From Rapana venosa (taxonomy: Eukaryota > Mollusca > Gastropoda > Neogastropoda > Muricidae): DNA of 64,000 nt. The DNA lies in the NCBI GenBank assembly GCA_028751875.1, contig CM054140.1, positions 53,091,975 to 53,155,974 on the forward strand. The letters run 5' to 3'. This document shows positions 48,359 to 60,400 of this stretch, in pieces. The first letter of the stretch is position 1. Every line of letters starts with the position of its first letter. The notes below the pieces were generated by a model, which worked only from the letters and a program-made list of their open reading frames with translations, was not told the DNA's origin and did no database searches. Both the position numbers and the translations under genes were made by a program.

Positions 48359-48955
48359 TTTGCTTTTTTATTTATTTTTGCAACATTATTTACAAGTATA
48401 TTTTTATTCATCCCTTGATATCAGTTTCTGGAGATGGCATTGGTAGACTGTATGATTATCAGACTATTCCTGGGACACCAAAACACCTCTGTATTACAGT
48501 TTCTCCATAAGTTAGCGGGGATGGTTAGTTAAGCTAGACTACCGCCACCACCTCTCAGGATGACTCGCTCACCCAGGTTTCCACACCAGTCAGGTCGAGC
48601 ACAACTAATGGCCCTTGTTGCAAAATGGCCTCCAGTGCTATCGCCAACATAATTATTACATTTATAGCATTTTCTTCCATAGCATTTTTGAATAATCAAA
48701 TCTTAGAAGGTGTTCTAGCAGCAATAAATGTGTTGTAATGGTTACCTGCACTTAGTTTTCTTCCCCGCTCTATATTTCTATGTGTATACATATAGTCCAG
48801 CCCGCGACAAACCTGCAGGCCAACACACTGTGTGTCTTTAAGCGTCTATCCTCTACCAAGTCATTGTAGACAGTGTAGAACAACATAGGCAAGTCTGGCC
48901 ACCAGTGCACACTCAACACATACTGACACATGCTTCAAACTAGATAAACAACATT
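48355..48955. other. Unique sequence, nothing recognised
   Basis: No supported feature. Confidence 0.5.
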
Positions 48956-48959
48956 TTCT

Positions 48960-49255
48960 TCATCTTCTTTTAAACACTTACATAGCAACTATTGTTGTTT
49001 GATATGTGAGTAATATTTCACCATGCTTCCGTTAAGTGCCTGACAAGTCAGGCCCAGCACATCCAACTTTTCCATGGAAGAAATTGTTATCTTTAAAATC
49101 TTACTGGGGAAAAGGCAGGAGAGTGCACCAAGGAGGCAGGAAATAGACAAGAAGCGGATGACTGGAAGAACAGGAACAAGGCAGAAATAAAGAGAGGGAT
49201 AGAAAAGAGGGGATTCCGCGCAGAAAATGGAGATGTTACTCAAATTGACAGACCA
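48960..49255 (+). repeat. Dispersed repeat R1, copy 2 (paired with 4935-5215)
   Basis: Same order of landmarks as copy 1, including the perfect palindrome GCCTGACAAGTCAGGC (49037-49052) and AGAGGGATAGAAAA. Substitutions and small indels are spread evenly. Confidence 0.7.
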
Positions 49256-49846
49256 CCGGAATTCTCGCTGGGGAAATACATGTTTAATATTGAATATGTA
49301 CTCAGATAAGAGTGTTGTACACGTACTTACAGTATGAGCTGGGAGACTTTTGGTTATCGTTGAGAGTTTCCCACATTACAGGGACAACAAGGGGGAGGCT
49401 TTATAATGAGGAGGGAAGAGTTGCCGCCACTCCATTGCAAGGTTCGACGATTAAAACATCTGTGACACAATCTCGGATTTCTCACTCCTCACAGCTGCAG
49501 CAGTCTAAGAACAGACCGGAGAGAAAACCAGAGTGTGTGAGCGTGTTGGAATAGTTAACCCCTTACCCTAGGGGCAGCGACACTGTAGCAGATGTCCCCC
49601 TTACTGGAAAATAAGGTGTTCTGATAGGCGTTTGTCAAGAACGAAGACAACTCTCCTGTATCACTTCAACAATAATAACAGCATTAAATGTATTTTCATG
49701 TCAGTCCAGGCACGTCACTAACAATTATTAAGAAATGACAAAGGTTTTGAACATGAGGTTGATTTCGTTATCACCTAGCTTTGACGGTTTCCACCCAGAC
49801 TTAAGCAGGCAAAACATACTAGCCAGGAGACTGCTAGAAACGTAAC
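49256..49846. other. Unique sequence, nothing recognised
   Basis: An 80-codon open frame at 49312-49554 has no recognisable feature. Confidence 0.5.
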
Positions 49847-49847
49847 A

Positions 49848-50196
49848 GGGACGGGATAGCCTAGTGGTTAGAACATTGTACTCGCAATCTGACGACCCAG
49901 GTTCGATTGCTGTTCAAGGGGATATTTTCCCTTGGAGTTAACATCAGTGCAGACTCCACTCTCCCCAAAAGTCCTTCGGATGAAACTATAAACCGAGGCC
50001 CCGTGTGCGAACGCGTGCAGAACATCTTGCGCACACGTTAAATCCTGTTCCGCTTTTCGTAAGAGTAGGCCATTGTGTGCCGGTGAGAACAGATGACAGA
50101 ATTTGCAAAACCGCATACACGCGGGGACTAGATGTAAAAAGCACACAAGTGTTTATTCCATTATCCTCGATATAAAAGAATAAAATAAAATAAATC
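49848..50196 (+). mobile_element. SINE family S, best-preserved full-length copy
   Basis: Complete tRNA-like head: GGGACGGGATAGCCTAGTGG (A box) and CCCAGGTTCGATTGC (B box) about 45 bp apart. The second region is TTGGAGTTAACATCAGTGCA, the core AAAAGTCCTTCGGATGAAAC, then GAACATCTTGCGCACACG, TTCCGCTTTTCGTAAGAGTA, GGCCATTGTGTGCCGGTG and GTTTATTCCATTATCCTCGA, with a tail of AATAAAATAAAATAAA. No LINE 3'-end match with the LINEs in this window was seen, so the mobilising partner is unknown. Use this copy as the family reference. Confidence 0.94.
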
Positions 50197-50530
50197 ACTG
50201 ACAATTGCAACTAGCAGCTGACGCGTTTTTCGACTTGTGTGGAGTAGCAGCTATATCATCTTTACAGGCGGCTGTAGGTGCTGCTGTGCACTTGGCGTAA
50301 ACACCATGGACACACATACCAGCCACAGGCAGCGCTAGCTGGGACCAGCTAAACTCTTGCTGCTCCAGGTGCCCTGTGTGCTGTGCTCCTTCATGTTGCT
50401 GACAGGTTTGATGAAAGAGGGGGACTGTTGTTGATCAGCTGAGCAGGCAGGAGGGCAGACCAGGGATTGCGTGCTGACAGGACAGCAAAGAGGGGTGACC
50501 ATATCAGGGCGGAGATCACAACACAGATGT

Positions 50531-50565
<35 letters not shown>

Positions 50566-51640
50566 GGGATAAGATGAATGTGATGCGATCGAATAAAAAT
50601 GTTACTTTAAAGAAGAGAAGTTTGAGTGTCCTTATTTTCAGTTTCTATATAGGTCAAATAACGGGATAAAGTTCCAAATCAACGACTGTAAACAAACACA
50701 ACTTAATGATGAGATTATTGACATAACAACGATGTATGTTATGACATTATTGATATATGATTTCATGATTTGGCACTAACTGCATTTAAAAAGGGGCTGG
50801 TTACGCCGCAGTAAATGAAAATGGCCATGTGAGTCAGATGAGGTGACAACAGCTGTACTTGTTTATACTGTCAGTATGGCATTGTCTGGACTCTTCTGAC
50901 AGTGCAGCAGATAACGTCATAACTACAGAGCCAGAGTTGCACCAAAACGGAGAGTGGCTTGTGTGAACGTTGCTGGCGTGTGGAGCCACCCTACTCCCTC
51001 AGCCAGCTGGAAGCAGTCATCGCCAAGACAGCGGTGCTTGTTTCTCCATGCTTCCTGCAGAGACCATTTGAGCAGGGACCTGTCTCCCTGTGTGTTGTGC
51101 ATAAGGAAGACTGGTGTCTAGTCACTACAAGGCAGAATAGACCTGTTTCATCTTCAGGGGGTCATCAAACTGACCCCTGGCCAACTCTGCACTGACTGCT
51201 CAAACAAAGACAAAGCAGCTTTGACAAGGGGAAAGAGGAGTCTTAGTGTTCACAGTCTCACCAACAGACTGCTATGCAAGGAAATACAAGACAAACTTGT
51301 GGATGTAACAGAAACATACAGATTTCTATTTACTAATATTCGTTTCATTTTAGGTGGGCAGGACATCACGAACACGTTCTCGCACGCGCACACACCCACT
51401 GATAATTATGTAGCAGACATGTCTACCATGACTCTGTACAGCTTTTCAGCTAGGACAGCACAATCAGAACACTGAGGAAGTGGCCTCCCTCTATGAAGAG
51501 ACTGCATAACACAGCACTTTACCGCGTTTAACAACGTGTAGGCCACAGCCTGTTTTCAACCACCACCCAACAAACAGCGTCCCACACTTCGCTGGTGTGT
51601 CCCGATTTAGAAACACGTCGCTGCGACAGCACTAGGATCA
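50197..51640. other. Unique sequence, nothing recognised
   Basis: About 1.4 kb. A short (GT)n at about 50537-50562. Open frames of 78 and 84 codons (50959-51195, 51221-51475) show no domain, signal peptide or conserved pattern, so I do not call them genes. Confidence 0.5.
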
Positions 51641-51642
51641 CA

Positions 51643-52626
51643 TGGGAGGTAATCTAGTTACCGCCCTGTCACAGATACATAGAGCTTTTGACAGATGTGA
51701 CAATGTCAAAGTGTCCTCTTTTAGAAGAATAGAGTGGGGATACGTAATTCCTATACTACAACGCATAGTACAATTAAGCACAATGCAATATCACACAAAA
51801 CAAAACAAACACTGCGCACCACAGCACAGCACATTGGAGCACTTACGCAACTCCTGACAAAGCAAGGCAAAGCAAGGCAAGGGAAGGCAAGGCAAGGCAA
51901 AAACATGGCAAGGTAAACAAGGCACGGCACGGCAAAGCAAGGCAAAACAAGGCAAGGTAAAGCAAGGCAAAGCAAAACAAGGCACGGCAAAACAAGGCAA
52001 AGCAAGGTACAACAAGAGGTCAGGCGGATCAATGCTCTGCTAGACTCGACCTTCAGTGCACGACATGCACACAGTGTTGTAATCAATCCACCCCAGCCCC
52101 TCACACCCTGCTGTCCTTTGATGCAGCCATTCATTGTGCCGCTACATCACAGTGTGTGTAAACTAGCAACGTGTTCATTGAGTGTATGTGTGTGCAAGCA
52201 CGCAGGGAAGGGGGACGGGGGTATGCTGTGTGTGTGTGTGTGTGTGTGAAGTCTGGTAAAGTCAGGTCAAGTCAAAATATGTTTTATAGAGGGTAAAAGA
52301 TTAAACAACTTTTTTTCATCCTGCCTCACAAAAAGTCAAGAAAATTAACTTTAAAAGGCATCTGAAATATAATGTTAACATGTGTTTTGTGTGAGTGTGT
52401 GTGTGTTTGTGTGTGAAATTAAAAACAAAGTCAGATAACAGTGTTGAATATAAAAAAACCCACACCTAACTTTAAAATATTACAAATACTGCATTATGGG
52501 ACTTCTTATCAACACAATGTCCAACAACAGCGCTGGTTCAGACAAAAACTGATCCAGTGATACAGTGTCACATCTGTCAAAAAACTGTATGTATCTGTGA
52601 CAGGGTGGTAACTAGATTACCTCCCA
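51643..52626. mobile_element. Putative non-autonomous DNA transposon with about 64-bp TIRs
   Basis: Left end 51643-51706 and right end 52562-52626 are inverted copies. Outer termini are TGGGAGGTAATCTAGTTACC and GGTAACTAGATTACCTCCCA. Inner parts are CCTGTCACAGATACAT and TTTTGACAGATGTGACA, with about four to six mismatches or indels by eye. The interior has no transposase. It contains the AAGGC repeat cluster and a short GT tract. No convincing target-site duplication was seen next to the ends, so superfamily cannot be assigned. Confidence 0.78.
51857..52015. repeat. Degenerate (AAGGC)n pentanucleotide cluster
   Basis: AAGGC, AAAGC, ACGGC and AAAAC units on a five-base lattice. It is related to the satellite at 34569-35393 but far more diverged, and lies inside the TIR element. 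Confidence 0.93.
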
Positions 52627-53060
52627 GGCACAGCAGGTAAAATGCCTTTAAATATCCACACTGAGAAAGGATATGATTATTTTTATCTTATTACAAATAC
52701 AGTTTACATCCTTCATGTATTTTCTCTTGAAAGTATTTACTTAAATATGTACATGAAGGATAACACATTTCTGCAGTTATACCAACCAGAGACTTTGCCA
52801 GAAATTAGAGTTGTGTGTTTGTGTGTGTGCACGCGCGCGCTCTCTACGAATTTATGTGCATCTGTCTGTGTGTCTGTGCATCAGCCTGTGCAGTCGTTTC
52901 GGCGTTATCAGTGATTACATTGGCGGCCATTTCTGGTTAATCTGTGGTAATGGTGGCAATGAATCATTGTGTGGCAGTGATGGCAGTCATCATCAGCATT
53001 ATTCTCCAGGATTATGCAGACCTTCCTCCTTACAGCTCTTTGACTTGCTTTTAAATAGGT
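52627..53060. other. Unique sequence, nothing recognised
   Basis: A 90-codon frame at 52642-52914 lacks recognisable features. Confidence 0.5.
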
Positions 53061-53061
53061 G

Positions 53062-53175
53062 TTAGTGTGTGTGCACTCTGTGTGTGTGTGTGTGCGTGCG
53101 TGTGTGTGTGCGTTTGTATGCTTCTGTGTGTGTGTGTGTGTGTGTCGGTCTGTCTGTCTGTGTCTGTATGTGTGA
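53062..53175. repeat. (GT)n / CTGT tract
   Basis: Interrupted GT repeats ending in CTGTCTGTCTGTGTCTG. Confidence 0.93.
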
Positions 53176-53532
53176 CGAAGGGAGGACAGTGAGGACGGGG
53201 ATAGCAGTCAGAAAGAGACAGGCACGGAAGAGAGAAACAGAGGGAATCAGTGTATAACGTCATTTGAATTGTAAGGACCAATTTCTTCCTTCCTTATCAC
53301 CTTTCTTTGTTCTATTAGAGAGAGAAAAGGGGTAGCAGTAGGGGTAGAGAGAGCGGTATCAGAGCAAGACCATCTCCGGAAAGGGAACAACGTTTCCAGT
53401 AAGAGATAAATAAATACAGACAAAAGGCGCCAACAGAAAAAGGAGAAGGTGAAAGAAGAAAAGAAAGTAGGGAGAAAAATCAGCAGAAAAAGACAGAGGA
53501 TGGGGAAGAGAGCAAGAGGAGGAAGAGAGGAA

Positions 53533-53638
53533 GAAGAAGAAGAAGAAGAAGAAGAAGAAGAAGAAGAAGAAGAAGAAGAAGAAGAAGAAGAAGAAGAAAA
53601 GAAAAAAGAAGAAGAAGAAGAAGAAGAAGAAGAAGAAC
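53533..53638. repeat. (GAA)n trinucleotide microsatellite
   Basis: About 34 GAA units with one AAAAGAAAAAA break. It is embedded in a longer purine-rich region (53320-53720). GAA repeats of this length can form triplex structures. Confidence 0.97.
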
Positions 53639-53760
53639 TGGTGATAGATACGATGAAGAGAAGAAGTGAAAGTAAAAGGCAGAAAAAAGAAGGAAGAGAA
53701 GAAGAAACAGCGGCAACTTGGTGGAGACCTCGAAAGCGTGTGCATGTTTTGCGCACCCGT

Positions 53761-53818
53761 TCACACACACACAAACACACAAACACGCATGCATGCACAC
53801 GCGCGCGCACACACACAC

Positions 53819-53853
<35 letters not shown>

Positions 53854-53874
53854 GGTGCGCTCTAGCGTACGTGC

Positions 53875-53935
<61 letters not shown>
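53761..53935. repeat. (CA)n then (GA)n microsatellites
   Basis: CA/CGCACA to 53853, spacer, then GA at 53876-53933. Confidence 0.96.
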
Positions 53936-53938
<3 letters not shown>

Positions 53939-54335
53939 CATCAATAAATACTCACAAAACCACGCCAGAAAGACCCATCGGGATTCACCTCAATCCAGCA
54001 ACTCCTGTCACACAGCCAATCCCAGCATGAGAGTGAAGCGATCTAGCCTAAGCCATGTGACAGTGCTGTCTGAACCATCCTGCCTTGCCCTTTCCTAGCC
54101 CTACACAACTCAGGCACACACACCCACACCCACACACATCCCTCACAGACACCAACACAGAAACAGGAACCACAGCAGTGTCGTGTGTGTTTTGTTCCCG
54201 CCACCCAAAACACCAGCGTGTGCCGTGGACTGCTCTACAATAGGCCGCTTGTGTCAAAAGCGAGATTACGGTAGAAGTGGTGTTCGGTGTTTATTTCATT
54301 TCATATTGTGTTGCTTTTTGGGTGGATGTTGGTTT
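53936..54335. other. Unique sequence, nothing recognised
   Basis: No supported feature. Confidence 0.45.
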
Positions 54336-54337
54336 GT

Positions 54338-54960
54338 TAGTTTGTTTTTGCTGTTGTTGTCTTCAATTTAACGTCTGCTCACTCTCAGTGATATTAGACA
54401 AGGAATGTGGAAAAAGTAGTGGGATTTAAAACAGAGAGGGGAATGGACAGAGAAAAGACTGATTAGGTAACACGTGTGTTGGTATTTTCATTTAGAATCT
54501 TAAACATGGGCAAAATTTAAATTCAACAAATTGTTAACATGAAAGAACTGTAAAATAACTACAACAAATACTCTAATGGGCTGTGCAACAGACATTTAAC
54601 AACGGCAAAGGCTAATTTTGGATTTTTAAGTACAGTTTCCACAGACTGCTCACAAAATGTGGGTAAAAAAGGTTTTACAATTGGACACTCAAATATGATG
54701 TGAGTATTGGAAATATGTTCCCCACAAAGGCACCTGACATTTTTAACAATTTTTTATATAAATGCATTTCATTTTATTATAAAACATAGTGTACAAGCTC
54801 TTCTCGTGGTTGCGATACTTAAATGCGTTTTGAGAAGGAGTCATGTAACATGAAATAAGGCCATTAGTCAGGCAACTCTTTAAAGATCGTTCCTTGAATT
54901 GATCTGATTCTCTCCACTTACTCCACGACGTTTGTTCTAAAATAATATTTTCCTTGGTTT
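54338..54960 (-). mobile_element. I-type LINE, C-terminal fragment with Cys/His knuckle
   Basis: Minus strand near 54750-54550: VRCLCGEHISNTHIIFECPI, then FLPTFCEQSVETVLKNPKLA and a terminal LHSPLEYLL followed by a stop. The C-x-C...H...C arrangement is the usual end of LINEs that carry RNase H. Upstream (54960-54780) a second frame gives SWSKWRES and FKERSLKS, which fit the spacer between RNase H and the knuckle. The 3' UTR ends GAGTGAGCAGACGTTAAATT then GAAGACAACAACAGC, a CAA-type tail. It is a different family from the copy at 8650-12412. Confidence 0.75.
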
Positions 54961-55410
54961 GTGTTTTTAAGAATTATTCTTTATTAAGCCATGCTTTGTG
55001 TCTCAGAAAAGAACATGAATAGTAAAATTTAAGTAAAATTAAGATTAAGGAGATGGGCGACAGACAATGAAACGCATTAATTCAGCTACTGTCAACGGTT
55101 AACCGATGATGAAAAAGGTAAATTTTATCATTGTTACGCTGAGGCTCAAATTGGGGAAGTGCAATCTGTGCACACACTGTACGAAAGACCTCTAATATCA
55201 AAAAGAGTCATGCATTGTTTTCCAAGTTACATGAGTCTGCTATGAGGTGTTTTGGGCAGCAACGAAAAAAAGCGTTTTTGCAGAAACGAATCAACATCAT
55301 CCAGCTATTTTACCCCAAAGCAGCTACTGCAGCATTTGCAATGCTATTGTTGGGGTCGGAGTTCGTCAGAGCGTAGCCCATCTTCAACTCTGTTCAGCAT
55401 TTGTCAGTAA
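54961..55410. other. Unclear, possibly more decayed LINE
   Basis: No motif that I can support. It lies between two LINE fragments. Confidence 0.35.
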
Positions 55411-55414
55411 CGCA

Positions 55415-56290
55415 CTGTGACTGATCCACCTGATGGACATGTCAGCACAGGTATCACCGGGAGAACAACATAACAAACCTTGGCTTTGTTGGTGACGTTG
55501 AGGCCTGACAGGCAGGCCGTGAAGAACTGTCCAAGCTTGTCAGCAGAGTGGAGGTCACATCAGCAGGAGAGGACATGGTCTCAGAGCCCAGAAGACCACA
55601 CTGATGGCTGGACACGACTCCACCATCACTTTCAACGTAGATAGATGTCCATGGGAAAAAACAACTAAAAACACTTCAAAAGTTGACTTGACCAGAATCC
55701 TGCAGCAGTTGTGAAAGACCCAAACCTGAAATCTTTGCATGGCAGCTAGAGAAACAACATGCATTGTCCACACTGAAATTGTATGCAAGGACAAAACCAT
55801 CTCCATGAAATACAGGATAAGGCTCGTGCACGTGTAGTGGTGATTCCATCTTTTTGTCTGCTACAAGACATGGACATTGGCAGCGGATCTAGAAAACAGA
55901 ATCTAAGGCATGGAACTGAGATGTTATGACAAGACACTGAACATGACATACCCTCAACATGTGGCAGGACATTGAACATGATATACCTTCAACATAATTA
56001 TACCACCACCAACAAACAGAAGTACTGATCACTACACAGTGATATAGCGGTCCATACACAGGTATACTGGCATCAGGGAAGGACAGACAATTAGTTGGAA
56101 TGGTCACATTACAAGACCCAATGGCCTGGCCACATTTAAAGACCCAAAGGCCTGGCCAAATTTAAAGACTCAATGGCCTGGCTACACCTTTCTCTAGGGT
56201 ACAATTGAGGGCAGAAGAGAACCAAGAAGACAAAACAAAATCAGTGGGTAGATAACATTGCAGAATGAACAGAGAAACCGTTCATTAAGA
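55415..56290 (+). mobile_element. RTE-like LINE, decayed RT to C-terminus
   Basis: Spread over three frames. NNITNLGFVGDVEA stands where functional relatives have a FADD motif (here FVGD, so the catalytic Asp pair is broken). REELSKLVSRVEVTSAGEDM follows, then ISMKYRIRLVHV, TWTLAADLENRI, GMELRCYDKTLNMTYPQHV, ISWNGHITRPNGL and GTIEGRREPRRQNK. The order matches the copies at 16.7 and 38.6 kb. A short tandem duplication of an AAAGACCCAAAGGCCTGGCC-like block occurs at 56113-56180. Inactive. Confidence 0.78.
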
Positions 56291-56484
56291 CCCAGGTCGG
56301 GGCATAGTTATATATAAATGGAGGAATTTGGTTCACAGCAGTTCAGTACAGTGCTCCAAAGGCTTTGGAAAGAGATAGGGGAAAGACCATTTTTTACTGT
56401 GAAAAATGTCCATCACATGACTTGAATGGTGTGGCCTAGGCCATATGCTGTGTCACTTGTCAATGTAAGTAAAGTGCCTTCATT

Positions 56485-56722
56485 TCTGTGTTGATATGAG
56501 CACGTCACACGAACATCTGGACATGCTAAGTCTGTCCTACAGGGAACAGCACAAGGAGGGAGCGGAAGAGGAAACGATGCAAAGACAACATCAGAGAGTG
56601 GACTGGCCTTGAGAGAAACGACGTACTGCGGAAAGCTGAGAACCTCAAAGAGTGACGGAAGCCAGTTACAAAGCTGTTGACCAGACTACGGGATATGTGA
56701 AGTGAAGGTGAGGATGAGGACG
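56485..56722 (+). mobile_element. RTE-like LINE, C-terminal fragment
   Basis: EHVTRTSGHAKSVLQGTA in one frame, then RKRKRCKDNIREWTGLERND, VLRKAENLKE, a stop, RKPVTKLLTRLRDM. It matches the last ~75 codons of the family. It lies 200 bp after the previous fragment and is more intact, so it is likely a separate insertion. Confidence 0.8.
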
Positions 56723-57084
56723 CTTTGAAATGCAATGTTGGGACTGTCTTCATCACTGACAAGCTCCTAGTATAACAACCTGTACATCATAGTAGAAAAC
56801 AAAAATCCTCTAATGTTGTTGTGATAATATTAACGCCTCAGTACATATATAACCTATTCAGGGACTGAAACTCCTCTGATGTGGGACCATGGCTGCAAAC
56901 AGCCCCAGATCAGCCAAACACGCCCCACGTCTAGTCCATTATCTACCTTCAGCCTCACAGTGGCTCACAGGTGTGACAAGGGTGACAGTGCACATTTTTC
57001 ATAACACTATGATGTTGAACTGAGGAATGGCCAACAGCAGCACCACAGATGGTGAGATAGGAAATATTTAGAATGGTCAACAAT
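56723..57084. other. Unique flank of the satellite
   Basis: No gene recognised. Satellite-like sequence appears gradually from about 57090. Confidence 0.5.
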
Positions 57085-57204
57085 ATTGACAACCTGTACT
57101 ACTGCTGTGGCGTAATAATGTACAGCTGCTGTGCTGTAACATTCTACTACTGTAATACTGCTGTGGTGTAACATTGTACTACTGCTGTGGTGTAACATTG
57201 TACT

Positions 57205-57440
57205 GCTGCTGTGGTCTAACACTGTACTGCTGCTGTGCTGTAACACTGTACTGCTGCTGTGCTGTAACATTGTACTGCTGCTGTGCTGTAACATTGTACT
57301 GCTGCTGTGGTGTAACATTGTACTGCTGCTGTGGTCTAACACTGTACTGCTGCTGTGCTGTAACACTGTACTGCTGCTGTGCTGTAACATTGTACTGCTG
57401 CTGTGGTGTAACATTGTACTGCTGCTGTGGAGTAACATTG
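57205..57440. repeat. 120-bp higher-order unit near the satellite's left edge
   Basis: The variant GTGGTCTAACACTG occurs at 57211 and 57331 (120 bp, five monomers), with the same order of GTGCTG variants after each. Confidence 0.88.
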
Positions 57441-60400
57441 TACTGCTGCTGTGGTGAAATATTGTACTACTGCTGTGGTGTAACACTATACTACTTCTGT
57501 GGTGTAACATTGTACTACTGCTGTGGTGTAACATTGTACTGCTGCTGTACTACTGCTGTGGTGTAACATTGTACTACTGCTGTGGTGTAACATTGTCCTA
57601 CTGCTGTAGTGTAACATTGCAATACTGCTGTGGTGTAACATTGTACTACTGCTGTAGTGTAACATTGCACTACTGCTGTAGTGTAACATTGCACTACTGC
57701 TTTGGTGTAACATTGTACTACGCTGTGGTGTAACATTGTACTACTGCTGTGGTGTAACATTGTACTACTGCTGTGGTGTAACATTGTACTACTGCTGTGG
57801 TGTAACATTGTACTACTGCTGTGGTGTAACATTGTACTGCCTCTGTGGTGTAACACTGTACTACTGCTGTGGTGTAACACTGTACTACTGCTGTGGTGTA
57901 ACATTGTACTGCCTCTGTGGTGTAACACTGTACTACTGCTGTGGTGTAACATTGTACTGCCTCTGTGGTGTAACATTGTACTACTGCTGTAGTGTAACAT
58001 TGTACTACTGCTGTGGAATAACATTGTACTGCTGCTGTGGTGTTACATTGTATTATTACTGTGGTGTAACATTGTACTACTGCTGTGGTGTTACACTGTA
58101 TTATTACTGTGGTGTAACATTGTACTACTGCTGTGATATAACATTGTACTACTGCTGTGGTGTAACATTGTACTACTGATGTGGTATAACATTGTACTAC
58201 TGCTGTGGTGTAACATTGTACTACTGCTGTGGTATAACATTGTACTACTGCTGTGGTGTAACATTGTACTACTGCTGTGGTGTTGCAAAGTACTATTGTG
58301 TAATATTGTACTACCGCAATGGTATAACATTGTACTACTGCTGTGGTGTAACATTGTACTACTGCTGTGGTATAACATTGTACTACTGCTGTGGTGTAAC
58401 ATTGTACTACTGCTGTGGTGTTGCAAAGTACTATTGTGTAATATTGTACTACTGCTGTGGTGTTGCATTGTACTACTGTGTAACATTGTACTACTGCTGT
58501 GGTGTAACATTGTAGTACTGCTGTGGTGTAACATTGTACTACTGCTGTGGTGTAACATTGTACTACTGCTGTGGTGTAACATTGTACGCAGTAGTGCTGT
58601 GGTATAACATTGCACTACTGCTGTGGTGTAACATTGTACTACTGCTGTGGTGTAACATTGTCCTACTGCTGGAGTGTAACATTGCACTACTGCTGTCCTA
58701 CTGCTGTGGAATAACATTGTACTACTGCTGTGGTGTAGCATTGTACTACTGCTGTGTGGTTACATTGTCCTACTGCTGTGGTGTAACATTCTACTACTGA
58801 TGTGGAATCACATTGTCCTATTGCTGTGGTGTTACATTGTAAAACTGCTGTGATGTAACATTGTACTACTGCTGTGGTGTAACATTGTACTACTGCTGTG
58901 GTGTAACACTGTACTACTGCTGTGGTGTAACATTGTACTACTGCTGTGGTGTAACATTGTACTACTGCTGTGGTGTAACATTCTACTACTGCTGTTGTGT
59001 AACACTGTACTACTGCTGTAGTGTAACATTGCACAACTGCTGTGGTGTAACATTGTACTACTGCTGTGGTGTAACATTGTCCTACTGCTGTAGTGTAACA
59101 TCGCACTACTGCTGTGGTGTAACATTGTACTACTGCTGTGGTGTAACATTGTACTACTGCTGTGGTGTAACATTGTACTACTGCTGTGGTGTAACATTGT
59201 ACTACTGCTGTGGTGTAACATTGTACTACTGCTGTGGTGTAACATTGTACTACTGCTGTGGTGTTGCATTGTACTACTGTGTAACATTGTACTACTGCTG
59301 TGGTGTAACATTGTACTACTGCTGTGGTGTAACATTGTACTACTGCTGTGGTGTAACATTGTACTACTGCTGTGGTGTAACATTGTACTACTGCTGTGGT
59401 GTAAACACTCTTGTAAAATTGCACTGCGTGTGTTAACTTGATATTGCTGTGGGTAACATTTACTACGCTGTGGTGTAACATTGTACTACTGCTGTGGTGT
59501 AACATTGTACTTACTGCTGTGGTGTAACATTGTACTACTGCTGTGGATAACATTGTACTGCTGTGGTAACATTGTACTACTGCTGTGGTGTAACATTGTA
59601 CTACTGCTGTGGTGTAACATTGTATACTGTTCATTGATCTGCTGTGGTGTAACATTGTACTACTGCTGTGGTGTAACACTGTACTACTGCTGTGGTGTAA
59701 CATTGTACTACTGCTGTGGTGTAACATTGTACTACTGCTGTGGTGTAACATTGTACTACTGCTGTGTGTAACATGTATACTGCTGTGGTGTAACATTGTA
59801 CTCTGCTGTGGTGTAACATTGTACTACTGCTGTGGTGTAACATTGTACTACGCTGAGTGTTGAATACCGTTGAACTTGCTGCTATGGAATTAACATTGTA
59901 CTGCTGCTGTGGTGTAACATGACTACTGCTGTGGTGTAACATTGTATGCTAGTGTACTTGCATGCTGTGGTAACATTGTACTACTGCTGTGGTGTAACAT
60001 TGTACTGCCTGTGGTGTAACATTGTACTACTGCTGTGGTGTAACATGTACTACTGCTGTGGTGTAACATTGTACTACTGCTGTAGGTGTAACACTGTACT
60101 AACTGCTGTGGTGTAACATTGTACTACTGCTGTGGTGTAACATGTAACATGCTGTAGTGTAACACTGTACTGCTGGTGTAATCATTGTACTGCTGCTTGG
60201 AATAACATGTATGACCTGGGTGTCATGATGGGTGATAACATTGTACTCTGCTAGTGGTGTAACACTGCACTACTGCTGTGGTGTAACATTGTACTGCTCT
60301 GTGGTGTAACACTTGTACACTGCTGTGGTGTAACATTGTACTACTGCTGTGTGTAACATGTATACTGCTGTGTGTAACATTGTATACTGCTGTGGTGTAA

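Noticed and set aside
49848..49920. Functional tRNA gene
   Set aside because: A and B boxes are present but arms do not pair convincingly, and the same head recurs in other copies followed by a conserved SINE body and A-rich tail.
50959..51475. Two small open frames (78 and 84 codons) as possible genes
   Set aside because: No recognisable domain, signal peptide or conserved composition. Lengths are not unusual for random sequence.
53449..53865. Glu-rich frame (poly-E) as an acidic protein
   Set aside because: GAA microsatellite inside a purine-rich region. It continues into CA repeats without a domain.
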